From positions 94,531 through 158,530 of the forward strand of contig CAWCSA010000018.1 in the NCBI GenBank assembly GCA_963798015.1: a DNA stretch of 64,000 nucleotides, read 5' to 3'. Shown here piece after piece: positions 36,333 to 45,006 of the stretch (within the stretch, counting starts at the first letter, position 1; every line of letters starts with the position of its first letter). This DNA comes from Roseiarcus sp963798015 (GTDB taxonomy: Bacteria > Pseudomonadota > Alphaproteobacteria > Rhizobiales > Beijerinckiaceae). Made by a program: the position numbers and the translations under genes. The notes under the pieces are model-generated. The model worked only from the letters and a program-made list of their open reading frames with translations. It had not been told where the DNA came from and made no database searches.

Positions 36333-36419
36333 GTGACGATCGTATTGGCCGGAGCTGCCGGTTGGTTCGTTCTTTTGCTCATGTGCGCTTATGCGAAAGC
36401 TCGCGACCGACGCTTTTAG
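36333..36419 (+). CDS. Second tiny single-span membrane peptide
   Basis: A 28-residue open frame starting with GTG and preceded by AAAAGGAAACC, a good ribosome site at correct spacing. It encodes MTIVLAGAAGWFVLLLMCAY and the basic tail AKARDRRF, a positive-inside single membrane helix. Its stop overlaps the stop of the convergent SRAP gene. It differs in sequence from the first peptide but matches it in architecture. Confidence 0.45.
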   Translation: MTIVLAGAAGWFVLLLMCAYAKARDRRF

Positions 36420-37006
36420 CCGACCTGTTCGACCGCGAGGCTGCCTGCACGCAGCGGCTTCAGGATCGCCTTGGCTGAGATCGAGTGATCGAGCCAGGCG
36501 GCCCAATCCGCGCGATCGAGAATGGCGATCTGCCGGTCATGGTAAGGCGCGATGTCGGGGCCGGGCGGCATCGTCAACATCGTGAAGGCTTCGCCGACTT
36601 GGGCGTCGGCCCGCCAGATTCCGGCGACGCAAAACCACGGCTCGCCGGCCTTGGTGAACAGCCACTTATCCTTCCGCTTCTTCTTGTTGTCCGCCGGATC
36701 GGTGAACTCGTAGAAGCCATCGGCGGGAATGAGACACCGGCCTGAGGCGAATTCGCGGCCATCCGAGCGGAAATTGTAGACCGGCTTTCGGTTCTGCCCG
36801 GGCCAGCTCCAGCGCCGCTGCACGAGGTCGCCAGTCTCCGGCTCGCCGTCGATCGCGCGGACGATCGGCGCGTAATCCGTAATCTTGATGTCCTCTCGCG
36901 CCTCGATGTTGGGCGTGCCCTCCGAAAAGCGGATTTTGATTCGGGTCTGGGAGAAGCCTTCAAAGAGCGCCGCTGCATCCGTCACCAGGCGATAGGCGTT
37001 GCACAT
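36416..37006 (-). CDS. SRAP domain protein (YedK/HMCES-like abasic-site protein)
   Basis: A 196-residue SOS response-associated protein. The catalytic Cys2 is directly after Met (MCNAYR). The remaining active-site elements are 'PVYNFRSDG', 'CLIPADGFYEF' with the conserved Glu, and 'APYHDRQIAIL' with the conserved His. Characterised members form a thiazolidine cross-link with abasic sites in single-stranded DNA. No other repair gene is adjacent. Confidence 0.92.
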   Translation of the reverse strand: MCNAYRLVTDAAALFEGFSQTRIKIRFSEGTPNIEAREDIKITDYAPIVRAIDGEPETGDLVQRRWSWPGQNRKPVYNFRSDGREFASGRCLIPADGFYEFTDPADNKKKRKDKWLFTKAGEPWFCVAGIWRADAQVGEAFTMLTMPPGPDIAPYHDRQIAILDRADWAAWLDHSISAKAILKPLRAGSLAVEQVG

Positions 37007-37129
37007 GGGCGTAAGTCCAACGGGAACGATTCGCGTCTAGCCTCACATACACTGGCCGAAGCGCAAGCCGTATTCTAGCGTACTCAGCGCCTGCCCCGTC
37101 TCGCCTGAACGCATCCGCCAGGAGGAAGT

Positions 37130-37834
37130 ATGAGTGAGCTCAGCGATATCATTGATGCCCTGAAACCCGTGTCGACCGCGACGATCACGACCGTCCTGCT
37201 CAAGCATGGATTGCGCCGGGTCTGGATGAGAGGAACGCGGCCAATTCGTTCCGGGCAGCCACGCATTGTCGGGCGCGCGTTCACCCTGCGCTTCATCCCC
37301 GCGCGTGAAGATCTTGCGACGCCTGCTTCGTGGTCCTCCCCGCGCTCGACGAGAGCAGCGATCGAGGAGGCGCGACCCGGCTGCGTTATGGTGGCAGACG
37401 CAATGGGCGTCACGGACGCAGGCATCTTCGGCGACATCCTGTGCGCGAGAATCAAGCAGCGTGGCGTCGCTGGCCTTGTCACCGACGGGGTTGTGCGTGA
37501 CATGGCGGGCGTTCTCAACACTGGCCTCTCCGTCTGGTGCCAGGGCGCAGCCGCCCCTCCCTCAGTCGCCGCTCTCACCTTCGTCAATTGGCAGGAACCA
37601 ATCGGCTGCGGCGGCGTCGCCGTCTATCCCGACGATCTTGTCGTCGTTGACGACGACGGCGCCGTGCTGATCCCCGCCGCGCTCATCGAGGACGTGGTTC
37701 GCGTCGCTCCGGAGCAGGAGCGGATGGAGACCTGGATCATGGATGAAGTCTCGAACGGAGCCAAGCTGCCAGGCCTTTATCCGCCGAACGAGGAGAACCT
37801 CAAACGATACAAGAACTGGGCTTCCCATCGCTGA
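37130..37834 (+). CDS. RraA-family protein (possible HMG/oxaloacetate aldolase-type)
   Basis: A 234-residue protein of the RraA/HMG-aldolase fold. The signature 'GIFGDILCARIKQRGVAGLVTDGVVRDM' carries the G-D and the Arg-Asp pair needed for metal and pyruvate binding in aldolase members, so catalysis is possible. RNase E inhibition is the alternative family role. The N-terminal 'VSTATITTVLLKHGL' is typical. ATG 37130 has CAGGAGGAAG upstream. No aromatic-degradation genes accompany it, so the substrate is open. Confidence 0.82.
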   Translation: MSELSDIIDALKPVSTATITTVLLKHGLRRVWMRGTRPIRSGQPRIVGRAFTLRFIPAREDLATPASWSSPRSTRAAIEEARPGCVMVADAMGVTDAGIFGDILCARIKQRGVAGLVTDGVVRDMAGVLNTGLSVWCQGAAAPPSVAALTFVNWQEPIGCGGVAVYPDDLVVVDDDGAVLIPAALIEDVVRVAPEQERMETWIMDEVSNGAKLPGLYPPNEENLKRYKNWASHR

Positions 37835-37952
37835 CTGTCATCACAGGTATCCGCTTCGCGCGCAGCTGGACGATAGCAATTGGGGTGTTGCCAAGGCCAG
37901 CAAGCGGATCGATGAGACTCAAGAACGTCTCAGCGGCGGAACAGATAGGTGT

Positions 37953-38049
37953 GGCGCCCGTTTAGGTTTCGACGGGCGCCGACCCAGCCCCCCAGCCCAA
38001 AGGTGCTCGTTAGCCCCGCGTCAGCCCTCCCTGCGCGGGGCTTCGTTTG
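37953..38049 (+). ncRNA. Two-hairpin element: terminator or small RNA candidate
   Basis: Hairpin 1 has the perfect 9-bp stem GGCGCCCGT/ACGGGCGCC (37953-37980). Hairpin 2 has the 9-bp stem AGCCCCGCG/CGCGGGGCT (38012-38042), followed by TCGTTTGTT; its loop displays CCCTCC, complementary to Shine-Dalgarno sequences, as in the loops of alphaproteobacterial trans-acting sRNAs. Minimal reading: the terminator of the RraA gene, 120-210 bp downstream of its stop. The rest of 37835-38353 shows no gene. Confidence 0.4.
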
Positions 38050-38353
38050 TTCGCAACCTGTGTTAGCCGAATTTCGAGGCGGCGGATTCGGCGGCCCCCT
38101 AGGTCGGCAGACCGGGGGCAGGCTTCGTTTTCTACTTACCGGACGGAGCGGCGCGGCCGGCGCCGGGTCCGCCCGGAGTGCTCGGTCTCGATCGCCGCCG
38201 ACCGCGGAGCCGATGCACACCGGCCAAAAGCCGAATACAAACTGGAATAGGGATATGGGTTGAGGGCGCGTTCATCGGCAATTCATCCGGCCGCTGGAAA
38301 TTGGAGAAGCTCCGAGCGTCGGCGCTCAATCAATCCTTTCGGGAGGACTTTAA

Positions 38354-38572
38354 ATGATCAAAACGTTCGTCGTGATCGGCCTTGGCGCCGTCATCGCCTT
38401 TTCGCCGCTGACCGCCATCGCGCAGTCCGCAACTGGAACGGCCCACGCTGGTGGGGGCGGCTCTTACAGCAGACATATTCGCCACAGTCGTAACGCGCAC
38501 AAGGAGAGGGCGCGCGCGGGAGCCGAACACATGCGCATGATGCGCCACGCTCCCACCGCTCCGAAGAGCTGA
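38354..38572 (+). CDS. Small secreted basic, histidine-rich peptide
   Basis: A 72-residue protein. A signal peptide (about residues 1-23, ending LTAIAQS) precedes a mature part of about 48 residues that is rich in His, Arg, Gly and Ala (HAGGGGSYSRHIRHSRNAH, then MRMMRHAP) with no Cys. GGGAGGAC lies 6 bp before the ATG, a strong ribosome site. No family is recognised. The His and Met residues could bind metals, but this is only suggested by composition. Confidence 0.6.
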   Translation: MIKTFVVIGLGAVIAFSPLTAIAQSATGTAHAGGGGSYSRHIRHSRNAHKERARAGAEHMRMMRHAPTAPKS

Positions 38573-38644
38573 TCGATCCGCGTCGATGCGCGCGGGTCGG
38601 CCCCCCTCGACTGCGCGCACGACGCTTGGATGCGGAAAGTTAAA

Positions 38645-41167
38645 TTATGCGACCGGACAGGCCTTCGCGCCCCAAATGTCCCGCGCATATTCTGCGATCG
38701 TACGGTCGCTCGAGAACTTGCCCGAACCTGCAATGTTGAGAATGACCTTCTGCCTCCATTCATCCGGCTTGCCATAGAGCTCGCACAGCTTCCCGTCGGC
38801 GTGAAGATAGGAGGTCAGATCGGCGAGATGCATGAACTGATCGCCGTGGGTCAGGAGCGCGCCGCGTAGCGGCTCGAAGATCCCAGGCTCGTTCGGGCTG
38901 AAGTGATCGGAGAAAATCAGATCGAGCGCCTTCCGGGTTTCCGGCTCATTTTCATAGTGCCAATAGGGGCTGTACCACGCGCGGCTGTTGGCGACTTCCT
39001 GTGCGGTGAGGCCGAACAGGAAGAAGTTTTCCTCGCCCGCCTCCTCGGCCATTTCGATGGTAGCGCCGTCGCGGGTCCCGATGGTCAGCGCGCCGTTCAT
39101 CATGAACTTCATGTTGCTGGTGCCGCTCGCCTCGTAGCCCGCGGTCGAAATCTGGTTCGAGACGTCGGAGGCGGGAATGCAGCGCTCGGCAAGCGTGACA
39201 TTGTATTCCGGCAGGAACACAACCTTGAGCTTGCCGCGCATGGCGGGATCAGCGTCGATCGTCTGCGCCAGGTTGTTGATGAATTTGATGATGACCTTCG
39301 CGAGATAATAAGCCGGCGCCGCCTTGCCGGCGAAGAAGAACGTGCGCGGAGGGATATCGAGACCCGGGTTCTCACGCAGACGCTGATAGATGACGACGAT
39401 CCTCAACGCGTTCAGCAACTGGCGCTTATATTCGTGGATCCGCTTGATCTGGCAATCGAAGATGGTGTCCGGATCAACGGTGATGTCCGTGTGCCTTTTG
39501 ACCCAGTCGGCAAAGCGCGCCTTGGCGACGCGCTTGGCTTTTTGAACGCCTGTCAGGAACGCGGGGTCCTTCGACAATGGCCGAAGTTTTTGCAGTTCGG
39601 AGAGATCCGTGACCCACGAGTCGCCGATTTCGCCCGAAATCGCTTCCGCAAGCGAGGGATTTGCAAGCCTGAGCCATCGTCTCGGCGTGACCCCGTTGGT
39701 CTTGTTGTTGAAGCGCTCGGGAAACGTCTCGGCGAGGTCCTTGACCGTCGTCTTGCGCAGGAGCTCGGAATGGATCGCGGCCACGCCATTGGTGCTGTGG
39801 GACCCAACGATCGCCAAATTCGCCATGCGAATGTGCTTGGTCTGACCCTCTTCAACGATGCTCACCCGCGCTACGCGCCCAGAGTCGCCTGGATAACGGG
39901 CGTGAACGTCGTCGAGCAGCCGGCGGTTGATCTCGAAGATGATCTCGAGTTGGCGCGGAATGAGGAGCTGCATCCAGTCGACCGACCAACGCTCGAGCGC
40001 CTCGGGAAGCAAAGTGTGATTGGTGTAAGCGAGCGTGGCGCGGGTGATATCCCACGCTTCGTCCCAACCCAAATGCGCTTCGTCGAGCAAAATGCGCATG
40101 AGCTCGGGCACGGCAAGGGTCGGATGTGTGTCGTTGAGCTGAATCGCCGCTTTCTCGGGCAAGAGCCGCCAATCGGAGTTCGATTCCCGAAACCTGCGGA
40201 TGGCGTCCGCCAGTGAACAAGCGACGAGAAAATATTCCTGCATGAGCCGAAGCTCGCGCCCCTGAGGCGTATGGTCGTCCGGATAGAGAACGCGGGTGAG
40301 CGACTCGGCATTGAGCGCCTCAGCGATCGCAGCGACGAAATCGCCGCCGCTGAACCGCTGAAAATCGAACGATTGAGAGGCGGTGGCGCTCCACAAACGC
40401 AGCGTGTTCACCGTCTTGCCACCATATCCGATCACAGGCCGGTCATAAGGGACGCCGATGAGCGTCGAGGGACGGTCTGGAATCATGCGCAGTGTTCCAG
40501 CGCGCAACTCAAACGAGCATCCGAACGTCACCGAGACGCTCTCCGCCGGGCGCACGATCTCCCAAGGATCCGGGTGACTGAGCCAGTTGTCCGGCCGCTC
40601 CTCCTGCCAACCGTTTCGAATCTTCTGCTGAAAGATGCCGTGCTCGTAGCGCAAGCCATAGCCCATCGCCGGCAGCTGCATGGTGGCCATTGAGTCCAGG
40701 AAGCAGGCGGCCAGACGGCCGAGACCGCCGTTGCCTAATCCCGCGTCGGGCTCCTCATGGAGGATTTCCCACCATTCGCGGCCATCGGCGCCGAAACTTG
40801 GGCCGACTATGGGATCCAGCAGGAGGTTCATCACGTTGTTGGCAAGCGATCGACCGATGAGAAACTCGATCGAAATGTAGTAAATCCGCTTCGGATTCTC
40901 ACGCGCATAGGTCTTGTTGGTGCGCAGCCAACGGTCCGAAAGGATGTCCCTTACTGCGCGCGCGGCGGCCTTGTAGCGCTCCCTCGTATTTGCGGTCTCG
41001 GGTTCGACGACATTGTCGAACTTCAGATGCCGCTCATAGAGCGCATCTGGCGCGCCTGAGAAGAGGGCCGCGTTGACGGCGTAGCTTTTGAGAAGCGCGG
41101 CAGCGTCCGGCGAACCTTGGATCGGCGTCGCTCGCGCCGCTCGGTTGAGTTCTTGCATGTCGTTCAT
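38645..41167 (-). CDS. glgP: Glycogen/alpha-glucan phosphorylase
   Basis: An 840-residue PLP enzyme that releases glucose 1-phosphate from glycogen. Landmarks are 'YYISIEFLIGRSLANNVMNL', 'GNGGLGRLAACFLDSMATM', 'KTNGVTPRRWL' and the PLP-lysine segment 'EASGTSNMKFMMNGALTIGT'. ATG 41167 is chosen because GGGAGGG lies at proper distance; the long extension upstream only overlaps the phosphoketolase gene. It follows xfp by 62 bp on the same strand, and the two are probably co-transcribed. Confidence 0.96.
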   Translation of the reverse strand: MNDMQELNRAARATPIQGSPDAAALLKSYAVNAALFSGAPDALYERHLKFDNVVEPETANTRERYKAAARAVRDILSDRWLRTNKTYARENPKRIYYISIEFLIGRSLANNVMNLLLDPIVGPSFGADGREWWEILHEEPDAGLGNGGLGRLAACFLDSMATMQLPAMGYGLRYEHGIFQQKIRNGWQEERPDNWLSHPDPWEIVRPAESVSVTFGCSFELRAGTLRMIPDRPSTLIGVPYDRPVIGYGGKTVNTLRLWSATASQSFDFQRFSGGDFVAAIAEALNAESLTRVLYPDDHTPQGRELRLMQEYFLVACSLADAIRRFRESNSDWRLLPEKAAIQLNDTHPTLAVPELMRILLDEAHLGWDEAWDITRATLAYTNHTLLPEALERWSVDWMQLLIPRQLEIIFEINRRLLDDVHARYPGDSGRVARVSIVEEGQTKHIRMANLAIVGSHSTNGVAAIHSELLRKTTVKDLAETFPERFNNKTNGVTPRRWLRLANPSLAEAISGEIGDSWVTDLSELQKLRPLSKDPAFLTGVQKAKRVAKARFADWVKRHTDITVDPDTIFDCQIKRIHEYKRQLLNALRIVVIYQRLRENPGLDIPPRTFFFAGKAAPAYYLAKVIIKFINNLAQTIDADPAMRGKLKVVFLPEYNVTLAERCIPASDVSNQISTAGYEASGTSNMKFMMNGALTIGTRDGATIEMAEEAGEENFFLFGLTAQEVANSRAWYSPYWHYENEPETRKALDLIFSDHFSPNEPGIFEPLRGALLTHGDQFMHLADLTSYLHADGKLCELYGKPDEWRQKVILNIAGSGKFSSDRTIAEYARDIWGAKACPVA

Positions 41168-41229
41168 TGGCGATGCCCTCCCACCGAAGAGGGCCATTGT
41201 TACCCGTCGCTTGTGACGCTCTGGCGACG

Positions 41230-43656
41230 TTAGACGTTGTCGCCCTCGGTCGAGGCTGCGCCGGCCGCCGCGCCTTGACCCGCCCACGTCCAATTCTTGA
41301 TCTCCGGCATATCGTCGCCGACGCGCCGGATGTATTCGCGATGATCGATCAGCTTGTCGCGGATTTCCTGTTTGGCGTAAGCGGCGCGCTCGCCAAGCTT
41401 CGGCACGCGGTCGATGACGTCGCCGACCAGATGGAATCGGTCGAGGTCGTTGATCACGCACATATCGAAAGGCGTCGTCGTCGTACCCTCTTCCTTGTAG
41501 CCGCGGACATGAATGTTGTCGTGGCCGCCGCGCCGATAGGTCAGGCGATGAATGAGCCACGGATAGCCGTGAAAGGCGAAGATAATCGGCTTGTCGACCG
41601 TGAAGAGGGCGTCGAAATCGCGATCGGAAATGCCGTGCGGATGCTCGCTTGGCGGCTGCAGCGTCATGAGATCGACGACGTTGACGACCCGTATCTTCAG
41701 TTCGGGCGCGTGCTGGCGCAAGAGCTTGACCGCGGCCAGGGTTTCCAGCGTCGGCACATCGCCGCAGCAGGCCATGACCACATCCGGCTCGCCGCCGCGG
41801 TCGTTGCTCGCCCACGGCCAGATCCCCAGGCCTGCTTCGCAATGCCTGACCGCCTGTTCCATGGTCAGCCATTGCGGCGCCGGCTGTTTGCCGGCCACCA
41901 CCACATTCACGTAATTACGGCTGCGCAGGCAATGGTCGGTGACGGAAAGCAGGCAATTCGCGTCCGGCGGCAGATAGATCCGCACCACCTCCGCCTTTTT
42001 GTTCATCACGTGGTCGATGAAGCCGGGATCCTGGTGCGAAAAGCCATTGTGATCCTGCCGCCAGACGTGGCTGGACAAGAGATAATTCAGCGAAGCAATC
42101 GGTCGACGCCATTTGATGTGACCGCAGACCTTCAGCCACTTCGCATGCTGGTTGAACATTGAATCAATGATGTGGATGAAGGCCTCGTAGCAGGAGAAGA
42201 ATCCGTGCCGGCCGGTCAGCAGATAGCCTTCGAGCCAGCCCTGACATTGGTGCTCGCTCAGCATCTCCATCACACGCCCGTCGGCAGCGAGATGGTCGTC
42301 GTACGATAACGTCTCGGCGACCCAGGCGCGGTTTGTGACCTCGAGAACGTCCTGCCAGCGATTGGAATTGCTCTCGTCGGGGCTGAACAGGCGGAAGTTT
42401 TGCGAGTCCAGATTGAGTTTCATCACATCTCGCAGGAATTCGCCCATGACCCGCGTCGCTTCTGCGTTTACAGAGCCAGGCGAGGGCACATCGATTGCAT
42501 AGTCGCGGAAGTTTGGAAGCTTCAGGTCGTGCAGGAGCAAGCCGCCGTTGGCGTGCGGGTTGGCGCTCATTCGACGCGTCCCTTCCGGGGCAAGCGCGGC
42601 GATTTCGCTCTTAAGCCGACCCGCCGCGTCGAACAGCTCTTCGGGGCGATAGCTTTTCATCCATGTCTCGAGGACATGGACGTGTTCGGGATGCCCGCGC
42701 ATCGCGCTCATCGGCACCTGATGCGAGCGCCAATAGCCCTCTTCTCGCTTGCCGTCGATCTCCTTTGGGCAGGTCCAGCCTTTCGGCGTCCGCATCACGA
42801 TCATCGGCCAGATGGGGCGTTTAGAGAATCCATTCTTCCGCGCATCGGCCTGGATGCTGCGGATTTCGCCGATCACCGTTTCCAGCGTGGCGGCCATGAG
42901 CTCGTGCATCACCGCCGGGTCATCGCCTTCGACGAAGTGAGGCTTGTAGCCGTATCCACGAAAAAGCGACTCGAGCTCCTCATGGCTGATGCGCGCCAGC
43001 ACCGTCGGATTGGCGATCTTGTAGCCGTTGAGATGGAGGATCGGCAGCACCGCGCCGTCGCGCACCGGACTCAGAAACTTGTTGGAATGCCAGCTCGTTG
43101 CGAGAGGTCCCGTCTCCGCTTCGCCATCACCGACGACGGCGGCGACGATGAGATCGGGGTTGTCGAACGCAGCGCCATACGCGTGCGAAAGCGAGTAGCC
43201 GAGTTCGCCGCCCTCATGGATCGAGCCCGGCGTCTCCGGCGCCACATGGCTTGGAATCCCTCCGGGAAACGAGAACTGGGTGAAGAGCCGCTTCATGCCC
43301 TCCACGTCCTGCGAGATGCCTGGGTAGACTTCGCTGTAAGTCCCTTCGAGATAGGTGTTGGCGACCAAGCCCGGTCCGCCATGGCCGGGCCCGGTGATGT
43401 AGATCATGTCCAGATCGTGCTTCTTGATGAGCCGGTTGAGATGCGCATAGACGAAGTTGAGCCCCGGCGTCGTTCCCCAATGACCGAGGAGGCGTGGTTT
43501 GATGTGCTCCTCCTTGAGAGGCTCACGCAGGAGCGGATTGTCGAACAGATAGATCTGACCGACAGACAGATAATTGGCGGCGCGCCAATAGGCGTCGATG
43601 AGCGCGCTTTCGCTTTTCGACAGGGTGCTCGCGGCCTTCGATGGTGCCTTGGCCAT
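41230..43656 (-). CDS. xfp: Phosphoketolase (xylulose 5-P/fructose 6-P)
   Basis: An 808-residue thiamine-diphosphate enzyme that splits xylulose 5-phosphate or fructose 6-phosphate to acetyl phosphate plus an aldose phosphate. Signatures are 'YITGPGHGGPGLVANTYLEG' near the N-terminus, the TPP site 'GDGEAETGPLATSWHSNKF', 'HQDPGFIDHVMNKKAEVVR' and the C-terminal 'GYKEEGTTTTPFDMCV'. The ATG at 43656 has GGGAGG upstream. Upstream of glgP it could feed glycogen-derived sugar into acetyl phosphate; no acetate kinase or phosphotransacetylase is in the window. Confidence 0.96.
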   Translation of the reverse strand: MAKAPSKAASTLSKSESALIDAYWRAANYLSVGQIYLFDNPLLREPLKEEHIKPRLLGHWGTTPGLNFVYAHLNRLIKKHDLDMIYITGPGHGGPGLVANTYLEGTYSEVYPGISQDVEGMKRLFTQFSFPGGIPSHVAPETPGSIHEGGELGYSLSHAYGAAFDNPDLIVAAVVGDGEAETGPLATSWHSNKFLSPVRDGAVLPILHLNGYKIANPTVLARISHEELESLFRGYGYKPHFVEGDDPAVMHELMAATLETVIGEIRSIQADARKNGFSKRPIWPMIVMRTPKGWTCPKEIDGKREEGYWRSHQVPMSAMRGHPEHVHVLETWMKSYRPEELFDAAGRLKSEIAALAPEGTRRMSANPHANGGLLLHDLKLPNFRDYAIDVPSPGSVNAEATRVMGEFLRDVMKLNLDSQNFRLFSPDESNSNRWQDVLEVTNRAWVAETLSYDDHLAADGRVMEMLSEHQCQGWLEGYLLTGRHGFFSCYEAFIHIIDSMFNQHAKWLKVCGHIKWRRPIASLNYLLSSHVWRQDHNGFSHQDPGFIDHVMNKKAEVVRIYLPPDANCLLSVTDHCLRSRNYVNVVVAGKQPAPQWLTMEQAVRHCEAGLGIWPWASNDRGGEPDVVMACCGDVPTLETLAAVKLLRQHAPELKIRVVNVVDLMTLQPPSEHPHGISDRDFDALFTVDKPIIFAFHGYPWLIHRLTYRRGGHDNIHVRGYKEEGTTTTPFDMCVINDLDRFHLVGDVIDRVPKLGERAAYAKQEIRDKLIDHREYIRRVGDDMPEIKNWTWAGQGAAAGAASTEGDNV

Positions 43657-43884
43657 TAAAACCTCCCGTTGTCCCAGGCCGTCGCCCGCAAGTAAGTTCC
43701 CCAGCAAGCGAATGCGCTTCTCGCTTAGATTGTGCTCGACCCATGACGTTTAGACAACAGGGTCGCCTCTTCGTAGTGTTCCAGGGCGTCCCGTCCTGTC
43801 TCGCGCCCGCGCTAGCCGTGATCCGCGGGGCGGAGTAAACTCATTCGTCGCCCGCCGGATCGGCGAATTTGCCAAAGATAATTC

Positions 43885-44934
43885 ATGGACGCCCAGGCCA
43901 TTCCGCTGAAGACGACCGGAATGCGTTTCCTCCGGGCCGTCAGAACTTTCGCGCAATCTGAAGTTGGCTGGAGGGCCAAGCTCATCTTTGCGGCGCTGGT
44001 CCTGCTCCTTTGCGCCGCGAATGCGTTCAACGTTATCAACAGCTACGTCGGCCGGAATTTCATGACCGCGATCGCCGATCGCGACATGCCTGGCTTCGTC
44101 CGGCAGGCCTTTATCTACATTGGCGTTTTCGCCGCCTTGACCCTTGTCGCCGTGATCGCTCGCTTCGGCGAGGAGCGACTCGGGCTTCTGTGGCGCGACA
44201 CGATGACCCGTGGGATCTTGCGCCGCTATCTTGCCGACGGAACCTATCAACGCCTTAATGCCTCGGGAACGATCGCAAACCCCGACCAGCGCATTTCCGA
44301 AGACGTTCGCGCTTTCACGGTCACGACGCTTTCCTTCGCCCTCATGGCGCTCAACAGCGCGTTTACGATCGTCGCTTTTTCGGGAGTTCTATGGACCATC
44401 AGCCCCCTCCTGTTCGGTGTCGCCGTGCTCTACGCGGCAGGCGGCTCGCTCTTCACCATTCTGTTTGGACGCCCGCTGATCAGACTGAACTACGACCAGT
44501 TGGATAAGGAAGCGAGCTTCCGCTCCGGACTCATCCATGTCCGAAACAACGCTGACGCCATTATGACCGCACGAGACGAGGACTCGCAAATGGCTCAGTT
44601 GCTCGATCGCCTCGACGACCTTGTCGCCAACTATCGCAAGATTACCTCGATCAACCGCAATGTTGGCTTCTTCACCACTGGCTACAATTGGATGATCCAG
44701 ATCATCCCGGCCCTTATCATCGCTCCGGCCTTTATCGAAAGGAAGATCGAATTCGGCGTCATTACCCAGTCGGCGGTCGCCTTCTCGACGCTCGTCGCCG
44801 CCTTCTCTCTGATCATCACCCAATTCCAGTCGTTGTCGAGCTACGCTGCGGTCGTCGCGAGACTCAGCGCCCTCGTCGAGGCCGTCGAACAGTGCGGCGA
44901 CCCCGAATGGAGCCGGGGGTCGCCGGTTCAATAA
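43885..44934 (+). CDS. SbmA/BacA-like or YddA-like transporter, membrane domain only
   Basis: A 349-residue protein with about six membrane segments of the ABC_membrane_2/SbmA-BacA type: 'LLWRDTMTRGILRRYL', 'IANPDQRISEDVRAFT' and 'EASFRSGLIHVRNNADAI' are landmarks. It ends about where the ATP-binding domain of YddA-like ABC exporters would begin (ALVEAVEQ), and no Walker A motif is found after it. It is either a BacA-like proton-driven peptide importer or a truncated ABC protein. The intact helical part favours the former. The ribosome site is weak. Confidence 0.75.
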   Translation: MDAQAIPLKTTGMRFLRAVRTFAQSEVGWRAKLIFAALVLLLCAANAFNVINSYVGRNFMTAIADRDMPGFVRQAFIYIGVFAALTLVAVIARFGEERLGLLWRDTMTRGILRRYLADGTYQRLNASGTIANPDQRISEDVRAFTVTTLSFALMALNSAFTIVAFSGVLWTISPLLFGVAVLYAAGGSLFTILFGRPLIRLNYDQLDKEASFRSGLIHVRNNADAIMTARDEDSQMAQLLDRLDDLVANYRKITSINRNVGFFTTGYNWMIQIIPALIIAPAFIERKIEFGVITQSAVAFSTLVAAFSLIITQFQSLSSYAAVVARLSALVEAVEQCGDPEWSRGSPVQ

Positions 44935-45006
44935 GCTTCGCGATTGCGCTTGAGCCGAACGCGGGTTCAACTGACCGTTTCGCCTAACGGCCAGGAAAGA
45001 AACCCC

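Noticed and set aside
41168..41872. N-terminal extension of glycogen phosphorylase
   Set aside because: It only reads through the phosphoketolase gene in another frame; the ATG at 41167 has a good ribosome site.
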